A stretch of 64,000 nucleotides of DNA from a bacterium. Its GTDB lineage: Bacteria > Armatimonadota > UBA5829. A program made the position numbers and the translations under genes. Positions within the stretch are counted from its first letter, which is position 1. Each line of letters starts with the position of its first letter. Shown in pieces: positions 25,558 to 34,380 of this stretch. Location of the stretch: positions 89,348-153,347 of the forward strand of contig JAJFVF010000007.1 of assembly GCA_021371935.1 (NCBI GenBank), in the 5' to 3' direction. The notes under the pieces are model-generated. The model had not been told where the DNA came from, did no database searches, and was given only the letters and a program-made list of their open reading frames with translations.

Positions 25558-26433
25558 TTAGTTTAGCGGCATATAGAAGAATACCTCATCAAAAGTGCTA
25601 TGTTCGCCCCATGACTCGGTAATACCATTTGGGAGACGTCCATACTCAGTAAACCCAAGTTTTCGATAGACTGTTTCCGCAGTCGTGCCGCCGCGAACGG
25701 ATATGCATATGGTGTTTTTGCCATTCTTCGCTGCCAGTGCTTTACATTCCTCGAATAAACTCCGCGCGATACCCATGCGTTGGAAACCGGGGTTTACGAC
25801 TACATCATGAAGTGTGCAGATATGAGACCTTAAGGGATGCTCATCGAATGCTATATACATTGTGGCGATGACATGTCCGTCTACTTCTGCCACCAGCGGA
25901 AGCGCCTTGTCTTCGGAATAAGCCCACAGATTGCCGGCAACACGGTCTTCGACCTCATTTAGTGTATTTCGAGAATACACATTTTCCCATAGGTCCTGGG
26001 CGTCTTCCGTTTGAACAATACGGATGGTTGTTCGATCTTGCATGTTTAAGCCTCCATTTGCTACGTCAACTAATACTGGGTCAATTTGGCGGTTGATTTC
26101 TCGTTGTTTGTGGATGCGATATCGTGTCGGCGAACACCCGAAATGGCGTTGAAATGCCTTATAAAACCCTGCCTGCGTCTCGAAACCATAATCGAGGGCT
26201 ATGTCATAGAGTCTTCGTTCATGCGCTAACTCATTGACCGCATGACGCAAACGCTGCAGCCGGATATATTCCATTACCGGCATGCCGATGCAGTCTCGAA
26301 ACACATGACACAGATGCCATTTAGAAAAACCCACTATTTCTGATAATGTTGATATCGAGATTTCTTCTGTTAGGTGCGCATCGATATATTCGATTACTTG
26401 TTTGATTTCCGCATTAATTTCCAACGCATTCAC
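25558..26433 (-). CDS. AraC-type regulator fused to a GNAT acetyltransferase
   Basis: A 291-aa two-domain protein. Residues 10-110 are an AraC/XylS double helix-turn-helix (ISISTLSEIVGFSKWHLCHV, then DIALDYGFETQAGFYKAFQR, HFGCSPTRYR). Residues 135-291 are a GNAT N-acyltransferase with the acetyl-CoA loop VVNPGFQRMGIARSLFEEC and the later VYRKLGF motif. AraC domains are more often joined to effector-binding domains than to GNAT. It may sense or modify a small amine and regulate its own or nearby promoters. Monocistronic; it diverges from sdpR. Confidence 0.85.
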   Translation of the reverse strand: MNALEINAEIKQVIEYIDAHLTEEISISTLSEIVGFSKWHLCHVFRDCIGMPVMEYIRLQRLRHAVNELAHERRLYDIALDYGFETQAGFYKAFQRHFGCSPTRYRIHKQREINRQIDPVLVDVANGGLNMQDRTTIRIVQTEDAQDLWENVYSRNTLNEVEDRVAGNLWAYSEDKALPLVAEVDGHVIATMYIAFDEHPLRSHICTLHDVVVNPGFQRMGIARSLFEECKALAAKNGKNTICISVRGGTTAETVYRKLGFTEYGRLPNGITESWGEHSTFDEVFFYMPLN

Positions 26434-26557
26434 CTAAGCAATTTACTTTGTAAAGCCATCGTAGCACAATATTTCCTGTAGGACTTTTCCTGTTTTGCGA
26501 TTTTTACCTTATATTGTATCAGGATCAGAAAAAAACAGGCATCTACATCACCAACTC

Positions 26558-26586
26558 TTGACAAGCAGGGTTTTTGGGGATAATAT
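26558..26586 (+). promoter_or_regulatory. sdpRI promoter
   Basis: TTGACA (26558-26563), 17-base spacer, TAATAT (26581-26586): a near-consensus sigma-70 promoter 35 bases upstream of sdpR. Confidence 0.8.
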
Positions 26587-26605
26587 TTAGATATTAGACT
26601 AAATA
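26584..26605 (+). promoter_or_regulatory. Putative SdpR operator
   Basis: Perfect inverted repeat TATTTAG-N8-CTAAATA overlapping the -10 element and the transcription start, the usual place for ArsR-family autorepression. Assignment to SdpR is by position. Confidence 0.55.
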
Positions 26606-26620
26606 ACAAATAGGTGCAAT

Positions 26621-26959
26621 ATGAGCAATGTATACAAAGCGCTTTCGGATCCTACCAGGAGGAAGATTTTGCAGATGCTGCGCGAGCATGATATGACCGC
26701 CGGTGAGATAGCCGAGCATTTCGATATCACAAAACCCACGCTCTCAAGGCATTTTGCCATTCTCAAGGAGGCCGACCTGATCTATGGCGACAAAGTCCGC
26801 ACGACGATTACTTATCATCTAAATGTATCCGTGCTGGAGGATGCATTGGTCAGCCTGCTGGATACATTCGACCTGCTTAGGCGCGATAGTAAGAACAAAG
26901 TCGAAATCAAATCTGATGGAGGGGCAAAACAATGGAAGACGAAACAACATCCGGCATGA
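26621..26959 (+). CDS. sdpR: ArsR-family repressor, SdpR type
   Basis: A 112-aa winged-helix repressor: YKALSDPTRRKILQMLREHD, TAGEIAEHFDITKPTLSRHF and AILKEADLI follow the ArsR/SdpR pattern closely. No metal-binding cysteines, as expected for SdpR. In Bacillus SdpR represses its own operon and is sequestered at the membrane by SdpI when toxin is present. Here the sdpI-like gene overlaps its 3' end by 28 bases and an inverted repeat covers the promoter, both supporting autoregulation. No sdpABC toxin genes are nearby. Confidence 0.85.
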   Translation: MSNVYKALSDPTRRKILQMLREHDMTAGEIAEHFDITKPTLSRHFAILKEADLIYGDKVRTTITYHLNVSVLEDALVSLLDTFDLLRRDSKNKVEIKSDGGAKQWKTKQHPA

Positions 26960-27600
26960 AGCAGGTGCTTACGGCAGGAGCATATATTCTCTTTATAATG
27001 CTGGTGCTTACTGTTGTTGGCTGGATCAATATCCCTGATGGTCAGAGGATTGTCACACACTGGAATATTAAAGGCCAACCCGACGCATATTCGAGCAAAG
27101 CGGTTGGGTTGTTGGGACTGCCTGTTGTTACACTGGTGCTGACTGGAATATTTGTCTTGCTTGCCAGAATCGAACGCCTCTCTTTTGTTAAGACGATTAT
27201 ATGGATAGCTGCCATGATGCCGCTTGTTGTATTGCAGGGATTGACTGTCTGGGTCACACTTGGCCGGAAAGCGGATGTGAGTGCAATTTTGTGGGGAACA
27301 TTCGGCTTGCTTCTCATTGTGATCGGCAACTACTTTCCAAAGCTGCGCCAGAACCGAATATCCGGGATCAGGACGCCCTGGACTCTTTCCAGTGAGCTTT
27401 CATGGAACAAGACTCATCGTATAGGCGGCAAACTGACCGTACTATACGGCCTATTGATCCTGCTATGCGCTTTTTTTCTTGATTCCGTGGCTTTACTCTA
27501 TGTGATTATCGCTGCAGGGCTGCCATGGGTTCTATTTCTGTTCATATACTCATACGTGATCTGGAAAGGTGACCCAGGGCGTTCGCCATCGTCTATATGA
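26932..27600 (+). CDS. sdpI: SdpI-family membrane protein
   Basis: A 222-aa polytopic membrane protein with about six hydrophobic segments. The loop after the first segment (IPDGQRIVTHWNIKGQPDAY) and the GNYFPKLRQNRISGIRTPWT and LSSELSWNKTH stretches are diagnostic of the DUF1648/SdpI family. SdpI confers immunity to the SdpC toxin in Bacillus and acts as a signal receptor for SdpR. A GGAGGGG site precedes the ATG inside the sdpR coding end. Without sdpC nearby it may give cross-immunity or have another signalling role. Confidence 0.88.
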   Translation: MEDETTSGMKQVLTAGAYILFIMLVLTVVGWINIPDGQRIVTHWNIKGQPDAYSSKAVGLLGLPVVTLVLTGIFVLLARIERLSFVKTIIWIAAMMPLVVLQGLTVWVTLGRKADVSAILWGTFGLLLIVIGNYFPKLRQNRISGIRTPWTLSSELSWNKTHRIGGKLTVLYGLLILLCAFFLDSVALLYVIIAAGLPWVLFLFIYSYVIWKGDPGRSPSSI

Positions 27601-27640
27601 CCTGCTTGCACATCCGGCCGCATTGGCTTAGCATGTATAT

Positions 27641-29272
27641 ATGGATTTATACGAAATGGCCAAGGCAAGGCTGGCGCGTGAAAAGGGTGGGCTGACCATC
27701 GACAGAGCCGCCGCTGTCAGGTTTGCTCTGGCTTTCCCGAATGAATATCGTGTGGCGATGGCATCGCTTGGCTATCAGCTCGTCTATCGGATGATAAACG
27801 AACTGCCCAATGCCTCTTGTGAACGTGTGTTTTTGCCGGATAAGGTCGACCTCAAAGAGTATGTACGGACAAAAACAGAGCTGTTAACTCTGGAGAGCCT
27901 CTCGCCGCTTTCTGAGTTCGATGTGGTCGGTTTTTCGATCTCATTCGAGATGGACTGTCTCAACATCCTCAGAATTCTCAAGCTGTCGAATCTTCCCATT
28001 AAGTGCGCTGACCGTGATGACTATGATCCGGTAATAATTGCTGGTGGACCATGCGCCACGTTTAACCCCGAACCTCTTGCGGACTTCATCGATGCATTCG
28101 TGATAGGCGACGCTGAGAATGTTCTGTCCGATCTGGTCGACGTGTTGGAGCGTGGACGGGATAAGCCTCGCAGTGACATGTTGCAAGAGCTTGCGACGGT
28201 TGCTGGGGTTTATGTGCCGTCTTTAGGCAATAGAGCTGTGCGGCAGATTGCAATGGATTTGAACTCACACCCGTGTGCGTCTGTCATACGCACCGACGAG
28301 GCCGGGTTCGGCGACACCGAGCTTGTCGAGATTGCCAGGGGCTGCGGCAGGAAGTGCAGGTTTTGCGTGGCGGGACATATCACTCGTCCTCCCCGTCAGA
28401 GAGATATTCGTAATGAGTGCAGAGGCTTCGATAAGGTCGGCCTTGTGGGAGCGGCTGTCTTCGATCATCCCGACGCCATGGGGATATGCGAGTCGATAGT
28501 GGCCTCCGACGGGCAATTCAGCACATCTTCCATCAGACTTGAGACTGTGACAGATGAGATTGCCTCACTTATGGCGGCATCGGGTCAAAGAACACTCACA
28601 ATCGCGCCGGAAGCCGGCAGTGCCAAACTGCGCCGTGTGATAAACAAAAACGCGACTGACGGTCAGATATTTTCCGCCGTATCGTCGGCTTATGCGGCGG
28701 GTATCAACCGTGTGAAGCTTTACTTCATGATCGGCCTGCCCACAGAGACGAATGAAGATATCAGCGCAATCATAGACTTGGTCAGCCGGCTTGCAAATGA
28801 GTTTTCGACTGTCAATTTTCAGGTCTCGGCAAGCAGTTTCGTGCCTAAGCCATGGACACCGTTTCAGTGGCATGCAATGGAATGCGAGAGTGTGCTCAAA
28901 AAGAGATACGCGATGCTCAGAGCCGGAATATCGTCGATCAAGGGAGCGAGTTTCAGTGGTGAAAGCCCGAGGCTGGCGACAATACAGGGATATCTTGCGC
29001 GAGGTGACAGACGAATGGGCGCTGTGCTTGAAGCGGCATTGGCCAACGATGGTGACTATCCGGCAGCACTGCGTGAGACCGGCATCGATATTGTTGAGTA
29101 TATCTACACGGATCGGACTTTTGACGAAAAGCTGCCATGGGAGAATAATATAGATAACCGCCTGAGCAGGGATTATCTGTGGAATGAATATCAGAAAGCT
29201 CTAGGTGAGCAAATAACGGCTCAGTGTGATGTTGGCACATGCAAATTATGCGGCGCATGCAGCAAGATTTAG
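27641..29272 (+). CDS. B12-binding-type radical SAM protein (TIGR03960-like)
   Basis: A 543-aa radical SAM enzyme. Residues 1-190 form the cobalamin-type Rossmann domain (VGFSISFEMDCLNILRIL, IAGGPCATFNPEPLADF). The cluster motif is CGRKCRFC, in the ELVEIARGCGRKCRFC context of the TIGR03960 family, followed by a TIM-barrel with LTIAPEAGS and KLYFMIGLPTE. It ends in a Cys-rich tail (CDVGTCKLCGAC), perhaps an extra metal or cluster site. Members often sit near rng/rpmA or obg genes and their substrate is uncertain. No strong ribosome site is visible, so the start at 27641 is tentative. Confidence 0.82.
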   Translation: MDLYEMAKARLAREKGGLTIDRAAAVRFALAFPNEYRVAMASLGYQLVYRMINELPNASCERVFLPDKVDLKEYVRTKTELLTLESLSPLSEFDVVGFSISFEMDCLNILRILKLSNLPIKCADRDDYDPVIIAGGPCATFNPEPLADFIDAFVIGDAENVLSDLVDVLERGRDKPRSDMLQELATVAGVYVPSLGNRAVRQIAMDLNSHPCASVIRTDEAGFGDTELVEIARGCGRKCRFCVAGHITRPPRQRDIRNECRGFDKVGLVGAAVFDHPDAMGICESIVASDGQFSTSSIRLETVTDEIASLMAASGQRTLTIAPEAGSAKLRRVINKNATDGQIFSAVSSAYAAGINRVKLYFMIGLPTETNEDISAIIDLVSRLANEFSTVNFQVSASSFVPKPWTPFQWHAMECESVLKKRYAMLRAGISSIKGASFSGESPRLATIQGYLARGDRRMGAVLEAALANDGDYPAALRETGIDIVEYIYTDRTFDEKLPWENNIDNRLSRDYLWNEYQKALGEQITAQCDVGTCKLCGACSKI

Positions 29273-29319
29273 TAATTAGTATATTGTATTGATTATTGTC
29301 TTAGGCACGCCGATCTGCT

Positions 29320-29339
29320 CCCTCTCCTGGGGGAGAGGG
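29320..29339. repeat. Intergenic palindrome CCCTCTCC/GGAGAGGG
   Basis: CCCTCTCC (29320-29327) and GGAGAGGG (29332-29339) form a tight hairpin followed by TTGGAGTGAGGGC. Palindromes of this exact type are scattered through many bacterial genomes. It is flanked on both sides by an AT-rich phrase, TTGTATTGATTATTG, repeated at 29284 and 29381. Confidence 0.6.
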
Positions 29340-29420
29340 TTGGAGTGAGGGCGCTATCTGATTTAGTATTTGGTATTTTGTATTGATTATTGTAGTAATT
29401 GTAGTAAAGGTAATGGGTGG

Positions 29421-30245
29421 ATGCGGCTTCCGAACTGGTATAGAGTAGAAGAGAACGGCTTGTGGTATTATCGCGCATGGAACCTGCACACGTCGCGTTT
29501 GGTCTCTCATGGTTTCAGCACGCGAATAGGCGGTGTCAGCCATGAGCCTTACAACACGCTGAACCTGGGTCTGACTGTCGATGATGACCCGGAGGCCGTG
29601 CTGGCCAATAGACGGGCGTTTGCCGGTGTGCTGGGTCTCAACCCGGAGAAAATAGTAGTGCCGAACCAGATACACTCGAATATTGTAAAGGTTGTGACTG
29701 AGACAGATGCTGGCGCCGGTGCTCTGGACCACTCGAGCGCGATAGCCGATGCCGATGCGCTTATCACAAATGTCCCGGACCTGCCTCTGGCGCTTCACTT
29801 TGCCGACTGTGTGTGCATATTCCTGCTCGACCCTGAAAACAGGGCGATTGGTGTGGTTCATGCGGGATGGAGGGGCACTGCGGCGAATATAGTGACCGAG
29901 GCAGTCAAGGCAATGGAATATGAATACGGCACGCAGGCAGGTGATATACAAGCGGCTATTTCCCCATCGATCGGAAGAAACTGCTTTGTTGTGGGCAAAG
30001 ATGTGGCTGAAGAAATTTTCAAGGCGTTTCCGCACGACGACCGCATTCTCTCTCAATCCTCGACCGATAAGTGGTTTGTCGACCTCAAGAACGCGAATTT
30101 TATACTTCTGAGGCGATCTGGTGTGCCTGCTGCGAACATAGCAATCAGCCAGGAATGCACATCATGCAACTCGGAAGATTTCTATAGCTATCGCCGAGAC
30201 GGCAAAACAGGCCGGATGGGTGGCTGGATGAGCCTGCTCGGTTAA
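29421..30245 (+). CDS. pgeF: Peptidoglycan editing factor PgeF / multicopper polyphenol oxidase family
   Basis: A 274-aa member of the YfiH/PgeF (DUF152) family. The metal and catalytic triad motifs are clear: VPNQIHSNIV, HFADCVCIFLLD (Cys) and GVVHAGWRGT (His), with the later SPSIGRNCFVVG segment. Members act on purine nucleosides and, in E. coli, prevent misincorporation of L-Ser in muropeptides. The ATG at 29421 (MRLPNWYRVEENGLW) is chosen over the longer frame from 29370, which begins in intergenic repeat DNA. Commonly found close to yggS and sepF, as here. Confidence 0.9.
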   Translation: MRLPNWYRVEENGLWYYRAWNLHTSRLVSHGFSTRIGGVSHEPYNTLNLGLTVDDDPEAVLANRRAFAGVLGLNPEKIVVPNQIHSNIVKVVTETDAGAGALDHSSAIADADALITNVPDLPLALHFADCVCIFLLDPENRAIGVVHAGWRGTAANIVTEAVKAMEYEYGTQAGDIQAAISPSIGRNCFVVGKDVAEEIFKAFPHDDRILSQSSTDKWFVDLKNANFILLRRSGVPAANIAISQECTSCNSEDFYSYRRDGKTGRMGGWMSLLG

Positions 30246-30259
30246 GGTGGAACTCACAT

Positions 30260-30343
30260 GTCATTCCCAGCTTGACTGGGAATCCAGTAACTTGCATTAC
30301 GACTAACGCTAGGAGTCTGGGTTCCCGCTTTCGCGGGAATGAC
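30260..30343. repeat. Intergenic inverted repeat GTCATTCCC/GGGAATGAC
   Basis: GTCATTCCC (30260-30268) and GGGAATGAC (30335-30343) bracket two internal hairpins, CCCAG/CTGGG and TTCCCGCTTTCGCGGGAA. This resembles the widespread REP-like palindromes of bacterial intergenic DNA. Confidence 0.6.
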
Positions 30344-30429
30344 ACAGGCTTGCTTACATTAGTGAGGGGTGCATCCAGTACTACTGGGCAAGTAAAAGAT
30401 AGACACGCAAATTTTATACAATTTTTTAC

Positions 30430-30457
30430 TTGACATAGCAGGAATTAAATGTAATAC
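30430..30457 (+). promoter_or_regulatory. Promoter of the yggS-sepF cluster
   Basis: Perfect -35 TTGACA (30430-30435), 16-base spacer, TAATAC (30452-30457), 73 bases upstream of yggS. Confidence 0.6.
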
Positions 30458-30530
30458 TATTCAACAAGTAAATGTCTGGTTCCTGGTAATCATGTGATTA
30501 CTTGAAGACAGCAGTTCGTAATGGCGAAAC

Positions 30531-31205
30531 ATGTCTCTTATTGAAAACAATCTTCGACTGGTCAGAGACCGCATAGACAGTGCGGCGAGAAGGGCTGGTC
30601 GAAGTGGAAGTGATGTTACTCTGGTGGTCGTGACCAAGACCCGGAGTATTGATGAGATCAGGCAGGCCGTAGAGTGCGGTGCAACGGACATAGGTGAAAA
30701 CTATGTCCAAGAATCAGAAGAAAAGTTTAGCACTCTCGGCAAAGTTGCGAAGTGGCATATGATAGGCCACCTGCAGAGAAACAAGGCCCGTCATGTGGTC
30801 GAGTTTGCAGACCTGATCCACAGCGTCGATAATGAGGCGCTGGCAAAAGAGATTGGTCGAAGAGCTGAGGCGATTGGGCGAATCATAGATGTGTTGATCG
30901 AGGTCAATATATCCGGCGAAGAGTCCAAGTTCGGTGTCGAACCGGATGAAGCGCTGAGGCTGGCAGAAAGAATTGCTGAGATAACCGGAATACGGCTTTG
31001 TGGTCTGATGGGGATGGCTCCATTTTTGCCAGACGCGGAGGGCACTAGGCCATATTTTAGAAAGCTGAAACAGGCTTGGGATAAGCTGCCGGATGAGCAG
31101 CGTCTCTATCTCTCGATGGGAATGACGCATGACTTTGAGATTGCGGTCGAGGAAGGCTCGAACATGGTGCGTATCGGCACGGCCATATTCGGTCCGAGAG
31201 CATAG
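30531..31205 (+). CDS. yggS: PLP homeostasis protein (YggS/PROSC family)
   Basis: A 224-aa single-domain TIM-barrel protein that binds pyridoxal phosphate and keeps vitamin B6 and amino-acid pools in balance. Family motifs: LVVVTKTRS (PLP lysine), GATDIGENYVQE, WHMIGHLQRNK, IHSVDN, LIEVNISGEESKFG, GLMGMAPF, LSMGMTHDFEIAVEEGSNMVRIGTAIFG spread in the usual order. Length is normal. It stands just upstream of sepF, the arrangement seen in Firmicutes, Cyanobacteria and relatives. Confidence 0.95.
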   Translation: MSLIENNLRLVRDRIDSAARRAGRSGSDVTLVVVTKTRSIDEIRQAVECGATDIGENYVQESEEKFSTLGKVAKWHMIGHLQRNKARHVVEFADLIHSVDNEALAKEIGRRAEAIGRIIDVLIEVNISGEESKFGVEPDEALRLAERIAEITGIRLCGLMGMAPFLPDAEGTRPYFRKLKQAWDKLPDEQRLYLSMGMTHDFEIAVEEGSNMVRIGTAIFGPRA

Positions 31206-31255
31206 AGCGGTCCAATAAGAAGTAATAACACAATTGAATTCAGTCACGGATAGGA

Positions 31256-31762
31256 GTGACGCCCAGCACCCGACCTGGCTGGTATAAAAACCAGAATGGG
31301 AGGGTTACTGTAGTGAGAACAGCTCCGCAAGAAGATTTTGACGAACAGCCGAGAGGGCTGTGGGGTCGAATTAAAGACAAGATCGGTTGGGGTGAATACG
31401 ACGAGGACGAACTGGAGTATGTGGACGAGCCGGACGGAAGGCGCAAAGCCACTATGGTCAGAGTTCACTCCTCACGGATAAACCGGGTTTCGGTGTGGTT
31501 GTCCGTGCAATCGTTTGAGAATGCGCAGCAGGCGGCTGACGGCCTCAAAGAGGGTCACCAACAGATCGTCAATATGGAAAAGGCCTCACCCGAGGTATGC
31601 GCGAGAGTGATCGATTTCCTGAGCGGTGTTATCTATGCTCTGGACGGCTATATCGAGAGGGTTGGGGAAAAGGTATATCTGTTTACTCCCAGCAACTATG
31701 TGATTGAAGTCGAGAACGGTGGACCGAGCAAGAAGGTCCAAAGTCCGTTCCACGATAATTAG
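31256..31762 (+). CDS. sepF: Cell division protein SepF
   Basis: A 168-aa SepF, the membrane-anchoring partner of FtsZ that bundles filaments at the division site. The C-terminal domain is clear: VWLSVQSFENAQQAADGL, EVCARVIDFLSGVIYALDG and VYLFTPSNYVIE. The N-terminal part is long, acidic and low in complexity, with LWGRIKDKIGW possibly serving as the membrane amphipathic helix. The GTG at 31256 is the longest start and is weakly supported; a GTG at 31313 (VRTAPQ) is an alternative. Flanked by yggS and proC; terminator follows. Confidence 0.92.
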   Translation: MTPSTRPGWYKNQNGRVTVVRTAPQEDFDEQPRGLWGRIKDKIGWGEYDEDELEYVDEPDGRRKATMVRVHSSRINRVSVWLSVQSFENAQQAADGLKEGHQQIVNMEKASPEVCARVIDFLSGVIYALDGYIERVGEKVYLFTPSNYVIEVENGGPSKKVQSPFHDN

Positions 31763-31769
31763 CAGTGAT

Positions 31770-31804
31770 GGGACTCGGGAAATCGCCGGGTCCCTGTTTT
31801 ATTT
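31770..31804 (+). terminator. Terminator after sepF
   Basis: GGGACTCGG (31770-31778) pairs with CCGGGTCCC (31786-31794), one mismatch, followed by TGTTTTATTTT. It is directly followed by GTGGAAAG-type repeats up to 31840. Confidence 0.8.
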
Positions 31805-31873
31805 TGAGTGGAAAGCTGATAGTGGAAAGTGGAAAGCCCGGAGGATGTTGCTTTTCACTTTAGGAGAATTGTA

Positions 31874-32689
31874 ATGGCATCGGAGAGGATCGGAAAACTG
31901 GCAATAATAGGCGCGGGAGCAATGGGTGGCGCATTTGCGAAAGGAGTCATATCGGCTGGGCTGTTTTCGCCCAATGATGTGACGATGGCCGATATCAGCA
32001 AAACCCGGCTGGATTATGTCTCCGGCGAGTGGGGAGTCAATACCACTACAGATATCTCCGCAGCCATTGCCGACGCCGACATTGTGCTGTTCGCCTTGAA
32101 GCCGGGTGTACTCTTGGAAACACTGCCGGAACTGGCAAAAGCAGTCAAAGACGGCCAGCTTATTATCTCCATAGCCGCCGGTGTCAGGTTGGAGTCTATC
32201 GAGTCTGAGATGCCCAGGGGTACTGCCGTGGTGCGGACTATGCCCAATACCCCATGCCTGATCGGCGCGGGCGCTATTGGCTTTGCCAGAGGGCGTTTTG
32301 CCGGTGATGAGAATGTGGCTCTTGCAAAGAGATTGTTTGATGCGGTCGGGATTGCATTTGAAGTGCCTGAGAAGATGCTTGATGCGGTTACCGGCCTGAG
32401 CGGGAGCGGTCCGGCATATGTCTATGTGATGATAGAGGCTATGGCCGATGCAGGAGTGAGAGTAGGGCTGCCGAGAAACATTGCGCTGCAGTTGTCTGCA
32501 CAGACCGTTTTCGGTTCGGCCAAGATGGTGCTTGAGTCGGGTGAGCACCCGATGAAACTCAAGGATCAGGTGACAAGCCCAGGCGGGACCACGATAGCAG
32601 GGATGGACGCTCTGGACAAGAACGGCTTCAGAACTGCTCTTATGGAAGCCGTGAAGGCCGCTACAAAGCGTTCCGAGGAGTTGGCATAA
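31874..32689 (+). CDS. proC: Pyrroline-5-carboxylate reductase
   Basis: A 271-aa ProC, which reduces pyrroline-5-carboxylate to proline with NAD(P)H. The Rossmann loop is IIGAGAMGGAFAKG at the N terminus; later VLFALKPGVL, VRTMPNTPCLIGAG, TGLSGSGPAYVY and DQVTSPGGTTIAGM complete the family signature. The ATG at 31874 follows AGGAGA; the longer frame starts in repeat DNA. Gene order sepF-proC-divIVA is conserved in several Gram-positive and cyanobacterial lineages. Confidence 0.96.
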   Translation: MASERIGKLAIIGAGAMGGAFAKGVISAGLFSPNDVTMADISKTRLDYVSGEWGVNTTTDISAAIADADIVLFALKPGVLLETLPELAKAVKDGQLIISIAAGVRLESIESEMPRGTAVVRTMPNTPCLIGAGAIGFARGRFAGDENVALAKRLFDAVGIAFEVPEKMLDAVTGLSGSGPAYVYVMIEAMADAGVRVGLPRNIALQLSAQTVFGSAKMVLESGEHPMKLKDQVTSPGGTTIAGMDALDKNGFRTALMEAVKAATKRSEELA

Positions 32690-32786
32690 GCCTTTTGTGG
32701 GCAGGAATGCCCGCGGAGATAGGCCAGGGGTAAGAATCCCCTCGACCATCGGAGACCAATGACCGACGACCGATAGGAGAAACATT

Positions 32787-33260
32787 ATGTCAATCACACC
32801 AGTAGACATATTACATACAGAGTTCAAGACCGCGTTCAAGGGCTATAACAAGGCTCAGGTGGATGAGTTTGTCTGCTCGGTCAGGCAGGCTCTTGAGGAA
32901 GCGCTTAAGGATAAAAATGAGCTTGCACGCAGGCTGGACACGCTTCAGGAAGAAGTGGAGCGCATCCGCAAGATCGAGTCTGCTATGACTGATGCGCTCA
33001 CTGTTGCGCAAAAGAGCGCGGATGAGGTCCGCAGCAGTGCTCATAAGCAGGCTGAGCTGATCCTTAAAGAGGCTGAGCAATCTCGTGTCCAGATGACTGT
33101 GGAGGCTCAGAAGGAAGCGGAGAAGTATAGAGCAGATGTCGAACTGATCCAGGCGACCCGTGACAGGTTCGAGTCCGAGCTTAGGGGGATGCTCACTTCA
33201 TATCTCGAATGGCTCGACAGACGAAAGTCGGGTGAACAAGCTAAGAGCGAGGTCGCTTGA
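32787..33260 (+). CDS. divIVA: DivIVA-domain protein
   Basis: A 157-aa DivIVA family protein that binds curved membrane at poles or septa and organises growth or division. The N-terminal lipid-binding motif is intact (PVDILHTEFKTAFKGYNKAQ, VDEFV), followed by a long coiled coil from about residue 30 to 135. Preceded by TAGGAGAAAC. It ends one base before the next gene, so the protease downstream is coupled. The 90-base gap from proC carries GGGCAGGAATGCCC and AGGGGTAAGAATCCCCT hairpins. Confidence 0.92.
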   Translation: MSITPVDILHTEFKTAFKGYNKAQVDEFVCSVRQALEEALKDKNELARRLDTLQEEVERIRKIESAMTDALTVAQKSADEVRSSAHKQAELILKEAEQSRVQMTVEAQKEAEKYRADVELIQATRDRFESELRGMLTSYLEWLDRRKSGEQAKSEVA

Positions 33261-34241
33261 TTGAGTTCCGACCAGGCAGAAGCAAGCACGAGTAAGCGAT
33301 GGGGCATTATCCTTGTGCTGGTAATAATTGCTGCATGCCTGATTGGTATTCAAATCGCAGACATAAGCGTCGGCACCCATGGCGGCTCGCAGGCTCAACT
33401 AAAACCGCATTCCCAGAAGATCCTTATATATGTGGGTGCTCTGTTTGTCACATGCGCGTTTTTCGGCATTGTGCTGGCCATTTCTTTTTTTATCAATAAT
33501 TACAATTCACTCAAAAATGCCCAGCCGCACAATGTTTCTTCGTCCTTATTGATCCGTGTTTTTCTTGTGTATCTGATCGGGAGTTTTGTGCTTGAGAGCA
33601 TTGCCTCGGCATGCGTATCGATCAGTGGCCTTGACTCGTCAGGTGAGACTGGAAATCTGATATTCCTGGCCTTGCATGCTCTGGCGATCCTCGCAGCCTG
33701 TGCTCTCGGGCTGAGTGCGCTGGCAAAAATGACCGGCTGTGACGACAATGTATTTGTGGCGATTGGCCTCAAGCCGCTGCCTTTGAAAGATGCGTTCAAG
33801 TGGGGGCTGGGGACGTATATTGCGGTTCTACCGTTTTTTGGCGTAGCTGCATATATCAGTCAACTGCTGGATAACACTGTATTTCGTGGAATAAAGACGC
33901 CCGAGCATCCGCTTGTCCCCTACTTTACAGGTGGTGGTGGCGGATCATTTGCTATTATTCTGATATTGGGTGCGCTGGTTGCCCCTTTGGTTGAGGAAGT
34001 CTTCTTTCGTGGAGTATTGTATGGAATGCTGAGGAGTTGGATGCGCGTGTGGGGTGCGGCGGCATTTTCTGCGGCTATTTTTGCGTTCGGCCATCCACTT
34101 CCTGAGTATTTTCTGCCGATATTTGTTTTAGGGGCAGCCTTTGCGCTTGTGCGCGAACGAACCGGCTCTCTCATGCCCTCGATGATAGCTCATGCGATTC
34201 ACAACGGGTCTGCAATAATCCTGATGCGATTGCTTTATTGA
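33261..34241 (+). CDS. CPBP-family intramembrane metalloprotease
   Basis: A 326-aa membrane protein with about eight hydrophobic segments. The CPBP/Abi (Rce1-like) active site is present: EEVFFRGVLYGML (Glu-Glu-x3-Arg), FAFGHPLPEYFLP (His) and MIAHAIHN (His). Such enzymes cleave or process membrane or prenylated proteins; in bacteria some give bacteriocin immunity. It starts with TTG immediately after the divIVA stop, so translation is coupled. Substrate unknown. Confidence 0.85.
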   Translation: MSSDQAEASTSKRWGIILVLVIIAACLIGIQIADISVGTHGGSQAQLKPHSQKILIYVGALFVTCAFFGIVLAISFFINNYNSLKNAQPHNVSSSLLIRVFLVYLIGSFVLESIASACVSISGLDSSGETGNLIFLALHALAILAACALGLSALAKMTGCDDNVFVAIGLKPLPLKDAFKWGLGTYIAVLPFFGVAAYISQLLDNTVFRGIKTPEHPLVPYFTGGGGGSFAIILILGALVAPLVEEVFFRGVLYGMLRSWMRVWGAAAFSAAIFAFGHPLPEYFLPIFVLGAAFALVRERTGSLMPSMIAHAIHNGSAIILMRLLY

Positions 34242-34315
34242 CAAAATTTTGGAACTAGCTGTGTGTTGAGTTCGTTATAGTATAGGTGGATTCCGTAGGG
34301 GGTGGTATAAGGTCA

Positions 34316-34345
34316 TTGACCGACTGAACTTGTTTGTAGTATTAT
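34316..34345 (+). promoter_or_regulatory. Promoter of the PpiC-type foldase gene
   Basis: TTGACC (34316-34321), 18-base spacer, TATTAT (34340-34345), 36 bases before the start codon. Confidence 0.55.
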
Positions 34346-34380
34346 CACGTAATCGAAAAGTATTGAAAGGAGCTATATAA

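Noticed and set aside
29301..30056. 251-codon minus-strand ORF opposite pgeF
   Set aside because: It is the antisense frame of a well-supported pgeF, with no domain; shadow ORF.
31799..32839. 346-codon minus-strand ORF opposite proC
   Set aside because: Shadow of proC; the product is His/Cys-rich low-sense sequence without any domain.
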